Assembly (NCBI GenBank): GCA_027858965.1 | Contig: JAQIBS010000014.1 | Coordinates: 1-39,318, forward strand | Direction: 5' to 3' | DNA: 39,318 nucleotides | DNA from: Kiritimatiellia bacterium | Lineage (GTDB): Bacteria; Verrucomicrobiota; Kiritimatiellia; RFP12; UBA1067 | Position numbers and translations under genes: made by a program | In this document: in pieces, positions 1 through 7,703 of the stretch | Layout of the letters: the number at the start of each line of letters is the position of its first letter | Numbering within the stretch: position 1 is the first letter of the stretch | The notes under the pieces: model-generated | The model's database searches: none | What the model was told of the DNA's origin: nothing | The model's input: only the letters and a program-made list of their open reading frames with translations

Positions 1-5
1 GGTCG

Positions 6-19
6 CCCCCCCCCCCCCC
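6..19. repeat. Homopolymer run of 14 C
   Basis: An uninterrupted run of 14 cytosines lies at the extreme left edge of the window, upstream of the first gene. It may be a genuine slippage-prone tract, or a sequencing or assembly edge effect. No gene is seen to the left, so no role in phase variation can be assigned. Confidence 0.8.
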
Positions 20-34
20 GAAAAAGTTGGTTGT

Positions 35-52
35 CGTAAATAATTATTTACG
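35..52. promoter_or_regulatory. Perfect 18-bp palindrome upstream of the DNRLRE gene
   Basis: CGTAAATAATTATTTACG is a perfect palindrome 45 bp before the start codon of the first gene. The ten bases TTGTCGTAAA that lead into it (31-40) recur at 4311-4320, just upstream of the next large secreted-protein gene. The symmetry and position suggest an operator for a dimeric regulator. The identity of that regulator is unknown. Confidence 0.4.
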
Positions 53-97
53 GTAATATGCACCTTGTTATTTTGAAATTACAATAGAGGAGTCTAA

Positions 98-1453
98 ATG
101 CATATGACAAAATATAAAAATCACTCTCGTTTTATTATTTTCGCTTTTGTCGTCTTGCTTGGGGGCTTTACCCTTAGCGATGCACGGGCCGATCTGATTT
201 ACTATGCAGATGATGGTATGGTAGTGGGAGAGGGTGAACTTTTCTCCAGCCGAACTACGCTTTATTCCAAGAGCGTCACCAATGGCTGGTTTACAGTTCC
301 CGATGAAAGTGCCGGTGCCGGCACCATAACCAATGCCCGTGGCGGTGCCTATATTCAGTTACTGCCGGATAACGCATCCCCTGGTTCTCCTAATAATCCG
401 CCCGAGGTGTTTTATAAAATGCAGATCGATAATCCGGGTACCTATCGGTTGTACCTTCGCAGAGAGGGAAATTTCACTGATACCAGTACTTCCGGCAGTT
501 CCGATTCGATGTTTCTTGATATTGTGGAGCTTAAGGATGGCAGTACAGGGGTCTACGGTAGTCCCACCAATGCAATTGCGGATTGGTATGAAGTAGCAGG
601 GTCGGTGGATGGCAATTTTGCCACGACACCCTGGAGTAGCTCCTGTGAGCCAGAAGTTAATGATGCTGGTGCCTCTGGCTATGATGCTGAGTGGCTTATC
701 CCGACTCAGGGTGTTTATACCCTGCGGTTCACCCAGCGAGAGGATGGTGCCGCGCTGGATGCCTGGGTGTTCCAGCTGAATACGCTTTCTGCACCAACAG
801 GAGATGGACCCCCAGTCTCTGCTACTGAGCCGTCACATGTTGTCAGTCTGGTCGTGGGGGATACCTACATCAGGAGAAATGACGATGGTGCGCCTTATGG
901 TACTAACACAACGCTTCGCGTCAAGAATGATCTTACGGAATCGCCGTCTGGGCTTGATCGCAGTGTCTTCCTTCGCTTCGATATCTCGGCTCTCTCTGAT
1001 CTGGAAGGAATGATTCTGACCAATGCCACTCTGAAAATCGACCTGCTCAACGAAGGAATCGGCACCAATCACTATATCTACGTTGCAGTCATAGGTGAAG
1101 ATGCTACGGCTGAGACCTTTGACGAGCTCACGTTTACGAATGGAGTATCCGATATCGGGAGTGAACTTAATGAAGAAAACCTGGATTTCAGCAAGCTCTA
1201 CGGTGGAGCTGCTGTCGGGAGTTTTCTGATTACCGAGAGTGATCAGAATACAACGGTTAAGTTCTCTGATCCTGATCTGCTGTCGGCCATACGTGCGGAT
1301 ACGGATGGAGTTCTTTCTCTTGTGTTGTACCGAACGGATGATCACCCGTCTTCGGATGACTTTGCTTCGAAGGAGCATGCTACCCGCTATATGTCTTGTC
1401 TTGATATTGTTTACAGACCAGAGAAGTTTGGCTCTATAATTCTGATTTATTAG
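98..1453 (+). CDS. Secreted DNRLRE (CBM96-like) domain protein
   Basis: A 451-residue exported protein. An N-terminal signal peptide (about residues 1-31, hydrophobic core FIIFAFVVLLGGF, cleavage near ARA) precedes a beta-rich region of about 200 residues. A C-terminal DNRLRE domain follows (about 245-440), recognisable from the DTYIRRNDDGAPYGT start and the RSVFLRFDIS strand typical of the family. DNRLRE/CBM96 modules are known on secreted polysaccharide-binding or lyase proteins, so a glycan-binding role is likely. No catalytic motif is visible. A GAGGAG Shine-Dalgarno at 87-92 sits 5 nt before ATG 98; ATG 104 is a possible alternative. The protein ends in a short tail GSIILIY, similar to the tails of two other secreted proteins in the window. 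A strong terminator follows, so it is probably transcribed alone. Confidence 0.75.
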   Translation: MHMTKYKNHSRFIIFAFVVLLGGFTLSDARADLIYYADDGMVVGEGELFSSRTTLYSKSVTNGWFTVPDESAGAGTITNARGGAYIQLLPDNASPGSPNNPPEVFYKMQIDNPGTYRLYLRREGNFTDTSTSGSSDSMFLDIVELKDGSTGVYGSPTNAIADWYEVAGSVDGNFATTPWSSSCEPEVNDAGASGYDAEWLIPTQGVYTLRFTQREDGAALDAWVFQLNTLSAPTGDGPPVSATEPSHVVSLVVGDTYIRRNDDGAPYGTNTTLRVKNDLTESPSGLDRSVFLRFDISALSDLEGMILTNATLKIDLLNEGIGTNHYIYVAVIGEDATAETFDELTFTNGVSDIGSELNEENLDFSKLYGGAAVGSFLITESDQNTTVKFSDPDLLSAIRADTDGVLSLVLYRTDDHPSSDDFASKEHATRYMSCLDIVYRPEKFGSIILIY

Positions 1454-1471
1454 TGTCGTTTTGCTTCTGTC

Positions 1472-1499
1472 TAACGAGAGTCAGTACTGACTCCCGTTA
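1472..1499. repeat. 28-bp near-perfect inverted repeat
   Basis: The two halves TAACGAGAGTCAGT and ACTGACTCCCGTTA are complementary except for one pair. The dyad lies 18 bp after the stop codon of the DNRLRE gene and 10 bp before its intrinsic terminator, with an A-rich stretch after it. It may be a second transcript-end hairpin or a protein-binding site. Confidence 0.5.
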
Positions 1500-1509
1500 A
1501 AAATTTCAG

Positions 1510-1540
1510 CCCGGTAGTTTAATCAAACTGCTGGGTTTTT
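1510..1540 (+). terminator. Rho-independent terminator after the DNRLRE gene
   Basis: The stem CCCGGTAGTTT pairs with AAACTGCTGGG over 11 bp, including two G-T wobbles, around the 4-nt loop AATC. Five T residues follow (1536-1540). It is a classic intrinsic terminator on the plus strand. Confidence 0.85.
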
Positions 1541-1652
1541 CGATTATATGAGGTCGATTATTTGATTTCTTGGACCTTGCGGAGAGTGCTGATAAATGGT
1601 ATTTTAATCAACTTATTACGGTATTTGTGAAACCATGAAAATAAGGGGAATT

Positions 1653-3047
1653 ATGATAGCATCACGCAGAAATTTTCTAAAGGGGGCTTCTCTAGCAAGT
1701 GTACCTTTTATCTTGCCTTCCAAAATCTGGGCGGCTGAGACTAAACCGAACGATAAGCTGAGTATGGCTTTTATCGGAATGGGTATTCAGGCCCGCGGTC
1801 TTTTAAATAATTTTCTTCACCAGGATGTCACCGTTGTCGCCATCTGTGATGTTGATAAAACACGCCGTGAAGATGGCGTAAAAAGAGTCGATGGTTTTTA
1901 CAAGGGACATGCTGATAAAGGCACTCCGGGAAATTGTAAGAGCTATAGCGATTTTCGTGAGGTGATTGCCCGTAAAGATATTGATATGGTCTGTGTTGCT
2001 ACACCGGATCACTGGCATGCCTACATCAGTATTGCCGCAATGAAATCCGGTAAGGATGTCTATTGCGAAAAACCTTTGACCTATACCATTAATGAAGCTA
2101 CTGCTGTCATGGATGCGGCAAAGAAATATAACCGTATTCTTCAGACTGGCGCTATGCAGCGGTCTGCCTTTGAATTCCGTAGCGCAGCGGAAATAGTTCG
2201 CAATGGCGGTATTGGCAAAATCACCCATGTAGATTGTAATTTCGGTGGCCCCTCCCGTCCGCACTTTGATCCCAAAGAAGATATTGTGATGGAGCCTGGT
2301 CTGGACTTTAATATGTGGTGCGGTGGCGCGCCTCTGGTCAAGTACAACGACAAGCTGGCTCCGCGTGGTGTGCATACCTTCTACCCGATGGTCTGGCGCA
2401 TGGATGACCTCTTCGGCTCCGGATATTGCGGTGACTGGGGTGCCCATCATCTTGATATAGCCCAGTGGGGACTCGGCATGGATGATAGCGGCCCGGTTAA
2501 AGTCACTAAGGCTGTGCCAAGCGCAAAAGAAAAGGCCAATGCGGCATATGGTGGCCGTGCTCAGTCCGGTGCTGTGCTTGAGTTCGGTAACGGTGTTAAA
2601 TTGACGCACAAACCTTTCTCAACATTCGGCACTGTCTTCTACGGCACCGAGGGTACTGTTTCGGTTAACCGCGGAAAGTTCGAGATGAAGCACGGTGACG
2701 AGTTGATCTCACGCTTTACCAAAAAAGAAGATGGAGGCTCTCTTGCCGGCGCAGTGACAAAAGCCCGCAAAGCATTCCTGACCGACAGCACATACAAGAC
2801 AAAGCTTTACAAGACTAAGGGCGGCCATCCAGCTGACTTTGTCACCTGTGTCAAGTCACGCAAAAAAGCCTGCTCCAATGAGGTCGTCGGCGCTCGCGCT
2901 GCTGTTCTCTGTCATCTCTGCAACATCTCTTATGTCCGGGATTCAGGTTTTGACTGGAATCCTGCGAAAAATATCTTTGCCAATGGAACCGGTAATAAGA
3001 ACTGGCTTACACGCGAGGGTGGTTATCGCGGTAAATGGTCGGTCTAA
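1653..3047 (+). CDS. Tat-exported Gfo/Idh/MocA family oxidoreductase
   Basis: An NAD(P)-dependent sugar or inositol oxidoreductase-like protein of 464 residues. The N-terminus carries a textbook twin-arginine signal SRRNFLKGA, followed by a hydrophobic stretch. This implies folding with bound cofactor before export. The Rossmann fold starts at AFIGMGIQARG, has the acidic residue of the second strand in ICDVD, and contains the conserved PDHWH and EKP motifs. The C-terminal half has the DWGAHHLDIAQWG segment typical of the PVC/Bacteroidetes branch of the family. Substrate cannot be read from sequence. ATG 1653 is preferred over ATG 1635 because AAGGGG (1643-1648) lies 4 nt upstream and the Tat motif then sits at the normal place. 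It converges on the AraC-type gene and shares a terminator with it. Confidence 0.88.
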   Translation: MIASRRNFLKGASLASVPFILPSKIWAAETKPNDKLSMAFIGMGIQARGLLNNFLHQDVTVVAICDVDKTRREDGVKRVDGFYKGHADKGTPGNCKSYSDFREVIARKDIDMVCVATPDHWHAYISIAAMKSGKDVYCEKPLTYTINEATAVMDAAKKYNRILQTGAMQRSAFEFRSAAEIVRNGGIGKITHVDCNFGGPSRPHFDPKEDIVMEPGLDFNMWCGGAPLVKYNDKLAPRGVHTFYPMVWRMDDLFGSGYCGDWGAHHLDIAQWGLGMDDSGPVKVTKAVPSAKEKANAAYGGRAQSGAVLEFGNGVKLTHKPFSTFGTVFYGTEGTVSVNRGKFEMKHGDELISRFTKKEDGGSLAGAVTKARKAFLTDSTYKTKLYKTKGGHPADFVTCVKSRKKACSNEVVGARAAVLCHLCNISYVRDSGFDWNPAKNIFANGTGNKNWLTREGGYRGKWSV

Positions 3048-3116
3048 ATAATCCTGTTTACGATATTTAAAATTCCGATGCACAGAATTGTGTAAAGGAA
3101 GGATCTGTTTACAAGC

Positions 3117-3139
3117 AGCCCCGGCTTTTGGCCGGGGCT
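3117..3139. terminator. Bidirectional hairpin terminator between convergent genes
   Basis: AGCCCCGGC pairs perfectly with GCCGGGGCT over 9 GC-rich bp around a 5-nt loop (TTTTG). On the plus strand the T-rich sequence ATTCTGTTTT follows. The hairpin overlaps the stop codon of the minus-strand AraC-type gene and would end transcripts from the oxidoreductase gene. Its effect on the minus strand is less sure because no strong T-run follows there. Confidence 0.75.
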
Positions 3140-4034
3140 ATTCTGTTTTCAGAGAAGATTGGCTAGTGCGATAGTGTAGGGGGGAGACTCCCCGCATGCG
3201 TTTGAATTGTCGTGAAAAATGATAAACAGATTCAAATCCAGTCTGATCAGATATATGGCCTATGGACAGCGTGCTGTCCGTTAGAAGTCGTTCCGCACGG
3301 TCAATACGTGCCTCAAGCTGGAACTGTTTGGGTGAGAGACCAGTGGCCTCTTTGAAGATTACACGCAGGCGGGAGGCACTTAGTCCGGCCTTGCTGGCGG
3401 CGGTGGCGATTGACGGAGTATGCGCCAGATCAGAGAGCATATATTGTCGCATCCGTTCCACAACAGCAAAGTTCTTTGCCAGCGGTGCATGACTTTGCCA
3501 GAGCGTCAGCGCATGGGTAATAATCCGGTAAGTGCACGCTGCCAGTTTCTGTTCCGTGCCAAATTCCTCTGCCTGTGAGAGATCAAACAACTCTTGAAAC
3601 ATTAACGAAAGTTGCGGGGCGGCACTGAGGACCTTGATAGGGTTTTCAGGAGTTACTCCACTTTGCTGCATGAGAGGCAGGGCTCTGACGGCATCCATTT
3701 CGACCCATTGATCGTCCCAGCCGGTTTTTTTGTTTGGTCCATAGGCATGACGAACTCCAGGATGGACAAACAGGATTGAGTTGCGGGGCATCGCGAGAGT
3801 GCCTGATGGCTCTGATCGGAAATGTCCTTTGCCTCCCGCAACATGAACAAGAGTTATTGTCGGTAGAACGCGACCGTGTTCCCATGAAAAGAGGTGATCG
3901 TCCGGATGCATCCCGGAGGGAACTTTTGTGTGAGGATCATAGCGGTTGTAGCCAAGCGAGCGGACTCGAAAGGGCCACTCCCGCAGGATTGGTGTGTCTT
4001 GATAATATTTTGAGAAAAATTTAGGTTTGGGCAT
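3138..4034 (-). CDS. AraC/XylS family transcriptional regulator
   Basis: A DNA-binding regulator of 298 residues from ATG 4034. An N-terminal cupin-like sensor domain (about residues 30-150, with GMHPDDHLFSWEHG and PGVRHAYGP) is followed by a linker and a C-terminal pair of helix-turn-helix motifs (about 190-290). The second is the conserved family signature GFESVYHFSRQFKRMRGVSPLHYR. In this family the cupin domain usually binds a sugar and the protein activates nearby catabolic genes, so it is the best candidate regulator of the surrounding glycan genes. The in-frame TTG at 4055 is less likely because AGAGAG lies 6 nt before ATG 4034. It is divergent from the large secreted protein at 4342, with an AT-rich gap between. 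Confidence 0.88.
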   Translation of the reverse strand: MPKPKFFSKYYQDTPILREWPFRVRSLGYNRYDPHTKVPSGMHPDDHLFSWEHGRVLPTITLVHVAGGKGHFRSEPSGTLAMPRNSILFVHPGVRHAYGPNKKTGWDDQWVEMDAVRALPLMQQSGVTPENPIKVLSAAPQLSLMFQELFDLSQAEEFGTEQKLAACTYRIITHALTLWQSHAPLAKNFAVVERMRQYMLSDLAHTPSIATAASKAGLSASRLRVIFKEATGLSPKQFQLEARIDRAERLLTDSTLSIGHISDQTGFESVYHFSRQFKRMRGVSPLHYRTSQSSLKTE

Positions 4035-4341
4035 ATAGCACTCTCTGACTAGCAAATACTGAGCTGTTTGAATAATTCCGTGGGCAGAACGTTGAGGCTC
4101 CTTCTATCCATCTACGAAAAACTATGAACCTGAATTCCTGCATTCCTATGGGATGCTAGTGAACCCCAATTAATATTGTTGTTATTAAATAATTATCATT
4201 TATTGGATAATATATACAAGCGAAAATGTTAAAATAATAATCATTAATGCTATTTATTAATTATCATTTTTAGTGAATAATGAAGTAATCGTTGAATGAG
4301 TAATATGTTGTTGTCGTAAAATACTATCAGGAGTATAGATC
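4035..4341. promoter_or_regulatory. AT-rich divergent promoter region between AraC-type gene and large secreted protein
   Basis: This 307-bp gap serves two divergent genes and is markedly AT-rich at about 4165-4310. It contains a hairpin-like dyad GCATTCC-TAT-GGGATGC (4140-4156). Two similar AT-rich blocks containing AATTATCATTT lie near 4190 and 4260. A copy of TTGTCGTAAA (4311-4320) matches the element before the first gene. An AraC-type protein often binds direct repeats in such a gap, but no operator can be fixed from one sequence. An AGGAG ribosome site at 4330-4334 serves the gene at 4342. Confidence 0.35.
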
Positions 4342-7300
4342 ATGAAAGTACGTTATTCGTTTTTTTTGTCGTTGGTAATATCTTGTGTTTCAGTTCCGGC
4401 AGTACGAGGAGAGTTGTCTGATGTAATTGGTCTGCGTGAGATTGTTACTACAGGTAATAATAATATTAATGAGGTTGTTTCAGATACAATCCTTGTTGAA
4501 GGGAAGTTGCGCAAGGTTGGTACAGGTAGTCTGTCGATTGCAACGGAAGATCTGTTCAGTGGAAGTCGGTGTCAGTGGGATGTTCTTGCCGGCACGGCAT
4601 TAATTACATCCAATGGCTCGGGGCTGATGGATCTGGCTGACGCTCCTGCGGCAGTACTTGCCAAGGCTGCATTCTGGGTGGATGCCACTACGAATGTGAT
4701 TTATACATTGTCCAATGGAAATTATAACGTTTCACAGTGGCTGGATGTGCGTGAGCCGGATACCGCCGCACCGTATCAGTATCTGCGGGCTGTCAGTCAG
4801 GTGAATTTCACCAATGCGGTGCCGGAATATATGGCAACCGGGGCGGGATTGGACGATACTCTGCCCTATCTCTGGTTCGGCGGATATCATAGTGGCCGCT
4901 GGATGGCTTGGCAGAACCCTGATTCATCACCAAAGCATTTCAACACAGTACAGCATGTGTTTGCCGTTCACGGGGCGCATGATTCCTATGGTTTTATTTT
5001 TGGTATTACCGAGTCGAACTCAACCACGTATCCGTTTGATTTCTATAAGGATGATTACGGTTCTGCAACAGGTGCCGAAGGTGCAATCTGGGAACAGAGC
5101 GGTAATGGCTATGTTGCGACGGCAGTACGGACCGGTCGCACTTTTCTGGATCGCAAACAGGTGGATGGATCGACAGAGCCTGTCAAACGCGGGTATCAGC
5201 TGCTGGATGTGGAGGTGGGCTGCCGTCCTGCCAATGCGGGGAACTTTTTCAATTGCCGTAATCTCTTTCCCGGAACCGGAGCACGTGTCGGCGGTGACCG
5301 CCTGTGCGAGGTGCTGGTTTTTACAGAACGTCTAACCGAGCGAGAGAGAGTTCAGGTTGAGCACTATCTGTGGCAGAAATGGTTTTCGCGTGTGCCGCAC
5401 TCTCCCGCTGCATTCAGTATGGCTAAAGGCGCCACTTCGGTCGTGGAGAGCGTGGTCAGTGGCACGCAGACCATGCAGCTGAAGGGGGATGGCGTTTTTA
5501 TTAAACAATGCTCTTCAACAGTTAAACTTCCTGTTGATAGCGACACTCAACTTCCGGCGTTCAATGGTTCCTTGCAGCTGGCGGATGGAACGCTTGATGC
5601 CCGTTATCCCGTGGCGCTTGATGCCGTTGCCGGCAACTCCTATGACAGCACCGGTTTTGTTGTCACGCGAGGTGCGGCTGATGCAGGCAGTATTGTTAAA
5701 AGCGGTGACCATGAACTCATTCTTTCAAGTGTGCCGGATAATGTAACGGTCACGGTTGAACAGGGGCTGCTGCAGATCGCCCAGCCGCTGGCGGCCAGCT
5801 GGCCGACTGAGATGCGTGGTACGATTCCCAATCCGACTTTTGAGGGACTCGTTACGGAAAACACGGTTTTTACGGATGGACAGACGATCGGCGGTTGGAC
5901 TGCCGACCTGATTGATTCAAGTTCGGTTCGTCTGATGGCCGACAGCCAATGGTACTATCTGGGTAATCCGCTCCTGCCTTATCCCACACCGGACGGCACC
6001 TCATTTCTGTTGTTAAAGAAACGTGGAAACATTCAAACGACGATCAACCTGCCTGTCGGCGGCGTGTATGCGCTCTCTTTCCTGGCCTCAGGAAGAAAGT
6101 ACATGAGTGGGGCTAAAGACGGGCATATGTTCGACATCATTGTTGACGGGGCAACCCGCGTGGCAACCGTGCCGACGTTTGCGACGGTTTGGCAGCAGTA
6201 TCGGTATCAGTTGCCCTGGCTCGCGGCTGGATCTCATACACTGTTGTTGAAAACGGTTTCAGGGACGAGTGATTATGCTTCAGCACTGGACGATTTTCAT
6301 CTGGACCTTGTAGAAACAGAGCCCTCGCTGAATATTGTTTCCAATGCCTGTTTTGAATGTGTGGCGGGTAGCTCCTCTGCTGCCAAAACGATGATTTTCT
6401 CAAGTGCGAGCGGTACGGACTGGGCCTTTTCCAGCGGCGGCGGCGGCGGGTACGTGAATATCAAATGCCAGGGAACGCTGTTTTCTGTGTTCGACCTGTC
6501 GGTGCCCCGGGTCATCGATGGTTCCTCCGCTTGCAGTCTGCAGGATTACGGCCGCAGGAATCTCTATGTGTACAGTGACGGGATTGCTTCTACGACGATC
6601 AGGTTTCCTGAAGCGGGCGAGTACACCCTTTCGATGTCTGTGGCTCGGACCCGTTTCAGTCACACCGACCCAAGCGCTGCCTCTGAGCTGACCGTTTCGA
6701 TCAGCGGTTGTGTCACGCAAACGATTGCAACCGCGAGCGATGTGTATGATACAAAAATTATCGGGCCGTTCACTGTGCCGCTATCAGAGGTGAATGTGCC
6801 GCAGACCCTGCAGTTGAGCGGTAAGGCCGAGCAGTGTATCATGCTGATTGATGATCTCCGGATTGCCAGAGTCAATACGGCCAACCTGATCGTCAACGGA
6901 AGCTTTGAGGAGGGGGACACTCCGAGCTGGACCACTAACGGATGGAATATTGTCATCAACAGCAGTTATGGTCCGATCGTTTACGCGACGACAGCGGCTG
7001 AGCAAAGCAACTGGGGTTACCAGTTCGGAATAAACACCTTTGACGGTCCTTGCCGCTGCCGGATCTACCAGACAGGATATGCGAAACAGAGTGTTACTTT
7101 TGCGGAGGTCGGAACCTACCGTCTGGCTTTCCACGCCATCTCCAGATTCAGGCCCAGTGATGGAGCTTCCAGAGGGCGCAACCCGATTAAAGCGTGGATT
7201 GCCCGTAACGGTGTGACCAACACCATTGGATATGTCGAGACATTTGACGACCAGTACCGTCGCCATGAATTTCTTTTCGACATTGCCGAGACCGGCGCTT

Positions 7301-7602
7301 ATGAGATCGGTTTGCAGGGGCAGCTGGCCGGTGTGGATCGTACCTCTCTGATTGATGCGGTTTCAGTTAAAAAAGTGGAGGTGGACGCTGACTGGTCGCT
7401 ATTAGCGACAGATACAACGCTGGAAATTGCCTCCGGTGCTAAACTCCTCTTGAATTTCAGTGGCATGCAATCGACCGGTGTTGTCCGTTATGACGGTGAA
7501 ACAGTGAGCGGCGCAATAAACAGCGCCACCTGTCCTGAGTTTGTTATGGGAGCGGGAACGCTGTACAGTTCACCGAAGGGCACTTTGATCATGGTGTACT
7601 GA
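4342..7602 (+). CDS. Large secreted multi-domain protein with LamG-like and CBM-like repeats
   Basis: A 1086-residue exported protein with a signal peptide ending near VPAVRG. An early region (about residues 110-350) resembles a concanavalin/LamG-like sandwich: it begins AAFWVDATTN and ends RLCEVLVFTERLTERERVQVEHYLWQKW. The C-terminal half holds three consecutive beta-sandwich segments, each opening with a related phrase (NPTFEG, NACFECV, NGSFEEG) and containing a GxYxLSF-like strand. That pattern is typical of carbohydrate-binding, DUF642-like or CBM4/9-like modules. No catalytic residues are recognised, so a surface glycan-binding role is inferred. It ends in the tail KGTLIMVY. CAGGAG (4329-4334) sits 8 nt before the ATG. 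Exact family assignments would need profile searches. Confidence 0.7.
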   Translation: MKVRYSFFLSLVISCVSVPAVRGELSDVIGLREIVTTGNNNINEVVSDTILVEGKLRKVGTGSLSIATEDLFSGSRCQWDVLAGTALITSNGSGLMDLADAPAAVLAKAAFWVDATTNVIYTLSNGNYNVSQWLDVREPDTAAPYQYLRAVSQVNFTNAVPEYMATGAGLDDTLPYLWFGGYHSGRWMAWQNPDSSPKHFNTVQHVFAVHGAHDSYGFIFGITESNSTTYPFDFYKDDYGSATGAEGAIWEQSGNGYVATAVRTGRTFLDRKQVDGSTEPVKRGYQLLDVEVGCRPANAGNFFNCRNLFPGTGARVGGDRLCEVLVFTERLTERERVQVEHYLWQKWFSRVPHSPAAFSMAKGATSVVESVVSGTQTMQLKGDGVFIKQCSSTVKLPVDSDTQLPAFNGSLQLADGTLDARYPVALDAVAGNSYDSTGFVVTRGAADAGSIVKSGDHELILSSVPDNVTVTVEQGLLQIAQPLAASWPTEMRGTIPNPTFEGLVTENTVFTDGQTIGGWTADLIDSSSVRLMADSQWYYLGNPLLPYPTPDGTSFLLLKKRGNIQTTINLPVGGVYALSFLASGRKYMSGAKDGHMFDIIVDGATRVATVPTFATVWQQYRYQLPWLAAGSHTLLLKTVSGTSDYASALDDFHLDLVETEPSLNIVSNACFECVAGSSSAAKTMIFSSASGTDWAFSSGGGGGYVNIKCQGTLFSVFDLSVPRVIDGSSACSLQDYGRRNLYVYSDGIASTTIRFPEAGEYTLSMSVARTRFSHTDPSAASELTVSISGCVTQTIATASDVYDTKIIGPFTVPLSEVNVPQTLQLSGKAEQCIMLIDDLRIARVNTANLIVNGSFEEGDTPSWTTNGWNIVINSSYGPIVYATTAAEQSNWGYQFGINTFDGPCRCRIYQTGYAKQSVTFAEVGTYRLAFHAISRFRPSDGASRGRNPIKAWIARNGVTNTIGYVETFDDQYRRHEFLFDIAETGAYEIGLQGQLAGVDRTSLIDAVSVKKVEVDADWSLLATDTTLEIASGAKLLLNFSGMQSTGVVRYDGETVSGAINSATCPEFVMGAGTLYSSPKGTLIMVY

Positions 7603-7645
7603 TCTAACAGAACTGCAAAATTTTTCATGTGATTTGAACGAAAAA

Positions 7646-7665
7646 CCGAGGTCTACGGGCCTCGG
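7646..7665 (+). terminator. Weak hairpin after the large secreted protein
   Basis: CCGAGG and CCTCGG form a 6-bp stem around an 8-nt loop, 44 bp after the stop codon at 7602. No T-run follows on the plus strand; the A-run before it would be a T-run on the other strand. It may attenuate rather than end transcription into the rhamnosidase gene. Confidence 0.35.
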
Positions 7666-7703
7666 CTGTGCAAAAGATTTTACAATACTTAGAGTTATAT
7701 TTG

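Noticed and set aside
1803-2609. 268-codon open frame antisense to the Gfo/Idh/MocA gene
   Set aside because: Antisense shadow of a well-conserved oxidoreductase, without any domain signature.
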